Assembly: GCA_049697115.1 (NCBI GenBank)
Contig: JBAVVD010000068.1
Span: forward strand, 1-42,687
Reading direction: 5' to 3'
DNA: 42,687 bases
Source: JBAVVD01 sp049697115
GTDB lineage: Bacteria > Acidobacteriota > Aminicenantia > Aminicenantales > UBA4085
Numbering within the stretch: position 1 is the first letter of the stretch; every line of letters starts with the position of its first letter. Made by a program: the position numbers and the translations under genes. Shown here in pieces: positions 40,426-42,687 of this stretch. The notes under the pieces were generated by a model. The model searched no databases and had not been told where the DNA came from. It saw nothing but the letters and a program-made list of their open reading frames with translations.

Positions 40426-41439
40426 TTATTTTTCCGTAAGCTTGTAGGATACTTGGTGTTCAATGGTCTTGTGGCCCAGTCTGATGTTTGCGTAACCATA
40501 AACATTTTTTGTTTCTTTTGGTTCGCCATCTTCATTTGTCCAAAAAACATATTCACCTTGATTTATGAAGTTCCCAATATTGTAATTTTCGATATTTAGT
40601 AAAAACTCCCCTCTACTTTCAGCGTAAGCATTAACTCGAAGCTCTGTAGCTAAGTTTTCCAAGTCATATTTCAGAAAGAACTTTACTGAAACTTCCTTTG
40701 GATCAGTGGTTGCAAAAACTTCAAACCTTCTATTTAACAATTTCCCAACGTTGAATTCGGTCCTTTCTGTTATCTTTAAAACGTTGTCATATGTTTCTTT
40801 TTCTATGAGTTTTGTCAGCTGATCTTCGTCTAATTTAAAATCAATCCTGATTTCTTTAAGCAAATCTGCTAATTCAGTGAATATCGATATTTCGTAAGGT
40901 ACTTTTTGAGCTTCTCGTGATAGGTTATCTGCTAAGCCTTCTTCATATTTTCGTTCTTTAAAGAAACCGCTATCCTTAGTTACGAGAATTACATCGTTTG
41001 TTTTTGCAAGCTCCACGCAGTTAGCCCAAATCACCCCGTCCTTAAATTGTTGATTCTTTTCCGAGTTTGGCGGTTCCTTTTTGATTATTTTATCAAAAGA
41101 GCTTCTTGCACTTTGCATGTCGAAAGGAATCCTAACTATTCTATCCTTATGAAAATCGAAAATTGCTTCGACTTTCCCTTCAATGTCTTCGTCCGATGGA
41201 AGCACAAGCTCCTTCATCTTTCCGAAAATTGCCAAAATTCGATTATAATTTTTCTCTACGCTTAAGCGGTACTCAAGCAGGTTTTTACGGAAGTGAAATT
41301 TTGTCTCCTTTTCAACAACCTCAGGAAGGCCCATTTTGAAACCACTTACCGTAATGTAGTGACTAAATGCACAGCCAACCGGACTCATAAGGGCTAACTC
41401 AGATAGCCAGATATTCGTGTCGAGTACAATTATCTTCAT
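40426..41439 (-). CDS. PIN-domain protein (DUF4935-like) in a gene cassette
   Basis: A 337-aa protein. Residues 1-165 are a PIN nuclease domain with D7-T-N9 (MKIIVLDTNIWL), E40/E43 (LPEVVEKE), D134 (KDGVIWANCVELA) and D156 (VILVTKDSGFF), a full acidic set for a metal-dependent RNase. The rest, about 170 residues, has no recognisable domain and ends with beta-type segments. DUF4935-type PIN proteins are found singly in bacteria and often on mobile DNA. There is no antitoxin gene beside it. The ATG is only 13 bases after the attC of cassette 3, so there is no room for a promoter. Confidence 0.8.
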   Translation of the reverse strand: MKIIVLDTNIWLSELALMSPVGCAFSHYITVSGFKMGLPEVVEKETKFHFRKNLLEYRLSVEKNYNRILAIFGKMKELVLPSDEDIEGKVEAIFDFHKDRIVRIPFDMQSARSSFDKIIKKEPPNSEKNQQFKDGVIWANCVELAKTNDVILVTKDSGFFKERKYEEGLADNLSREAQKVPYEISIFTELADLLKEIRIDFKLDEDQLTKLIEKETYDNVLKITERTEFNVGKLLNRRFEVFATTDPKEVSVKFFLKYDLENLATELRVNAYAESRGEFLLNIENYNIGNFINQGEYVFWTNEDGEPKETKNVYGYANIRLGHKTIEHQVSYKLTEK

Positions 41440-41452
41440 GTATTCAATTGCC

Positions 41453-41512
41453 GCCTAACGTTGCTAATCAGCCGCGCGGCTTTTTGCGTCGGCTGCATTA
41501 GCTTGGTTAGAT
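41453..41512 (-). repeat. Integron attC site (cassette 3)
   Basis: Minus-strand reading: ATCTAAC (perfect RYYYAAC) to GTTAGGC (perfect GTTRRRY), 60 bp. The hairpin pairs GCTAAT-G-CAGCCG with CGGCTG-ATTAGC and has one extra-helical G. It begins six bases after the stop of the membrane-protein gene. Confidence 0.88.
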
Positions 41513-41517
41513 GGTTG

Positions 41518-42024
41518 TTATGTCAGCTTAATTATTAACTCAATCTTTTTATATTTAAAATCTTGTTCTGATGAATATGCCGTAGACTCAATTTTATATG
41601 TACTAGGTGTTAATCCTGCAGTATTTAACTCAATTCTAATGTCTAACTTGTCATTCCCGAATAGTACAAGCTCTGAATGCCTAATATGGTAAAAAGCATT
41701 GTCTGGGGGTCTCCCATGAATAGTTTTACCAGGGATATATGTTAATGCTTGATCTGTTCCTGAAAGACTCAAAGGGCGGATGATCCTAATATCTAAAACT
41801 ATACCAGTTAAAGTAGTTTTGCTTGTGTTATGAAAACGTAAATAAATTGGTTTTGCTGGGTCACCAGATGATAGATTTAGCTGATCGGTAATTGCATTAT
41901 CAAGAAGAAAACCGAATTCAAGAGAGATTTTCCTTTTAAACCAATCTGTTATTATTGATAGAAATGTGAACAACGCTACAATAAAGGTTGCAACACCAAT
42001 CAACTTTAATATTAAATTTAGCAT
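41518..42024 (-). CDS. Single-pass membrane protein of unknown function in a gene cassette
   Basis: A protein of 168 aa from the ATG at 42024, which has AAGGA six bases upstream. A longer version (190 aa) starts at the ATG at 42090, whose first bases overlap a GTTAGAT core. One membrane helix (about residues 3-25, ILKLIGVATFIVALFTFLSI) is followed by a soluble beta-rich domain with PIYLRFHNTSKTTLTGIVLDI and ELVLFGNDKLDIRIEL. No family is recognised. AT-rich composition and the attC after it mark it as integron cargo. A membrane-anchored sensor or effector is one idea; no function is evident. Confidence 0.7.
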   Translation of the reverse strand: MLNLILKLIGVATFIVALFTFLSIITDWFKRKISLEFGFLLDNAITDQLNLSSGDPAKPIYLRFHNTSKTTLTGIVLDIRIIRPLSLSGTDQALTYIPGKTIHGRPPDNAFYHIRHSELVLFGNDKLDIRIELNTAGLTPSTYKIESTAYSSEQDFKYKKIELIIKLT

Positions 42025-42088
42025 CTCTTTTCCTTGCATTAAATTATAAAAATCCCAGACTATGCATCTTATTGATTCTAAGGTAATC

Positions 42089-42161
42089 ATCTAACATTCA
42101 GACTACATCTAACTATTAATATATATCATGCTGTATTTGATACAAATCTCCTTTATCTAAC
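42089..42161 (-). other. Upstream cassette junction with three GTTAGAT cores
   Basis: On the minus strand GTTAGAT occurs at 42161-42155, 42113-42107 and 42095-42089. The last directly precedes the longer start of the membrane-protein gene, as in a cassette junction. Spacing is 48 and 18 bases. I see no attC hairpin around them, so this may be an attI-like primary site or a decayed attC. Confidence 0.4.
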
Positions 42162-42331
42162 ACCGTATATTATGTGATTCCATCAAATATCCCCTTAAAA
42201 TTGCAGTTTTATATTAAAATTATCCATATTATATTGCAAGTCGTATATTTGACGACTCAAATATCCATCAGAGGAGCGATTATTTACCAGATAGCCGCGT
42301 AAGTTTTACGGAGTGTGAGATGGGGACATTC
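42162..42331. other. AT-rich spacer upstream of the cassette array
   Basis: No protein-coding frame is seen. On the minus strand there is an inverted repeat AGTCGT/ACGACT and a TATAAT that could be a cassette promoter. GGATATTTGA occurs twice. On the plus strand the right end carries GGGGACATTCCT. Confidence 0.4.
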
Positions 42332-42433
42332 CTACTTGAATGGATTCGCGCCGTCGATTTTCACAGGGGCAGCCAGGGACAGGCCTTCTTTCTGCCAGGA
42401 CCAGAGGTTTCCGTCCCGGTCGACAAAGACAGT
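42332..42433 (-). pseudogene. 3' end of a truncated gene next to the IS element
   Basis: A minus-strand frame of 33 codons (TVFVDRDGNLWSWQ and onwards, ending NPFK) is protein-like, with the DRDGNLW pattern of propeller-type repeats. It opens only after a stop at 42434-42436 and has no start, so it appears to be the last part of a gene cut by the adjacent IS3-type element. The function is unknown. A chance frame is possible. Confidence 0.3.
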
Positions 42434-42436
42434 CTA

Positions 42437-42687
42437 TAATGGTCTTGTTGATTCGGACCAAAAGGAGTCGCAATTTTAGGTGTATCTCCTTACAATAAAA
42501 AAGGAGGTACAGTTGGGGAAAAGACGAACGTACGACGACAATTTCAAAGCGAGGGTGGCCATGGAAGCGATTAAAGGAGAGAAGACGATTTCCGAAATCG
42601 CCGGCCAGTATGAAGTCCATCCCAATCAGATCATCCAGTGGAAAAAGCGTTTGCTGGAAAATGTGACGGATGTCTTTTCGAAGAAAA
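42437..42687 (+). mobile_element. IS3-family insertion sequence, left part (runs off window)
   Basis: An IS3-type orfA begins at 42513 and continues past the edge. The left terminal inverted repeat cannot be fixed; it lies somewhere between about 42434 and 42480, after the truncated fragment and before the AAGGAGG. The paired GGTC/GGACC bases at about 42441-42459 may be part of the end. Confidence 0.6.
42513..42687 (+). CDS. IS3-family transposase OrfA (partial)
   Basis: The first 58 codons of an OrfA with a helix-turn-helix: RRTYDDNFKARVAMEAIKG, then TISEIAGQYEVHPNQIIQWKK and VTDVFSKK. It is the DNA-binding part of an IS3-type transposase, normally joined to OrfB by programmed frameshifting. 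The start is a TTG with AAGGAGG five bases upstream. It is cut by the window edge, so OrfB and the right end are not seen. Confidence 0.9.
   Translation, partial: MGKRRTYDDNFKARVAMEAIKGEKTISEIAGQYEVHPNQIIQWKKRLLENVTDVFSKK

Noticed and set aside
39021..41439. CRISPR or tandem repeat explanation for the repeated GC-rich hairpins
   Set aside because: The three sites are 1.0-1.2 kb apart with gene-sized cargo between, differ in sequence, and share only core ends and hairpin form, which fits attC sites rather than a CRISPR array.
42306..42620. A 104-codon minus-strand frame over the right end
   Set aside because: It is the antisense shadow of the IS3 OrfA gene and the upstream spacer; the plus-strand frame has a ribosome site and a recognised helix-turn-helix.

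Overview
This window looks like a chromosomal stretch of an anaerobic or microaerophilic Gram-negative-type bacterium, most plausibly a Candidatus Aminicenantes/Acidobacteriota-like lineage. That placement is inference. It rests on the mix of a GWxTD-domain secreted protein, a BNR/VPS10-type propeller, NtrY/NtrX, a DUF6677-like membrane protein, an outer-membrane porin, a fused 2-oxoacid:ferredoxin oxidoreductase and a rubredoxin/rubrerythrin oxygen-defence set. There is no rRNA or tRNA in the window to settle it.

Layout. 0.1-3.9 kb (minus): a terminator, then a sigma54-type two-component pair. 3.9-6.3 kb (plus): a UbiA-type prenyltransferase, a DUF362 protein and a small secreted-protein gene broken by an in-frame stop. 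6.3-11.4 kb (minus): a rodZ-like gene, ntrY, ntrX and recO in one operon. 11.7-14.5 kb: a GWxTD protein (minus, with an A7 tract that breaks its natural start) divergent from a secreted protein and an OmpA-family lipid/peptidoglycan-binding protein. 14.5-18.7 kb (minus): a C69 dipeptidase and a large BNR propeller. 18.7-20.9 kb (minus): a DUF6677-like gene, a 59-aa membrane protein, ftsE and ftsX. 21.0-26.1 kb (plus): a consensus sigma70 promoter, then desulforedoxin-like protein, rubredoxin, NADH:rubredoxin oxidoreductase-like protein, a porin-like protein, purA and alr. 26.3-28.3 kb (plus): a PAS protein, a basic-tailed desulforedoxin-like protein and a CDF metal exporter. 28.5-36.0 kb (plus): korA-korB, then Fe-S assembly genes (NifU C-domain, a NifS-like protein lacking the PLP lysine, IscU with zinc ribbons), nadA, rubrerythrin, a ferritin-like protein and nth. 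36.1-39.0 kb (plus): an AmmeMemoRadiSam radical SAM enzyme, archease and RtcB RNA ligase.

The most unusual region is 39.16-42.1 kb. It is AT-richer than its surroundings and holds three minus-strand genes, each followed a few bases after its stop by a 58-60 bp attC-like site (RYYYAAC ... GTTRRRY around a long imperfect hairpin). This is a small integron gene-cassette array with no integrase visible (CALIN-like). Its cargo is a SIR2-like protein, a DUF4935-type PIN-domain protein and a single-pass membrane protein, a set that suggests defence or toxin function (inference). It is flanked by a truncated gene fragment and the start of an IS3-family element at the right edge.

Other points of interest are a predicted NtrX whose sigma54-contact loop (GAFTGA) is replaced, related intergenic inverted repeats, and the K-to-Q, H-to-D and Q-to-A changes in the NifS-like active site.
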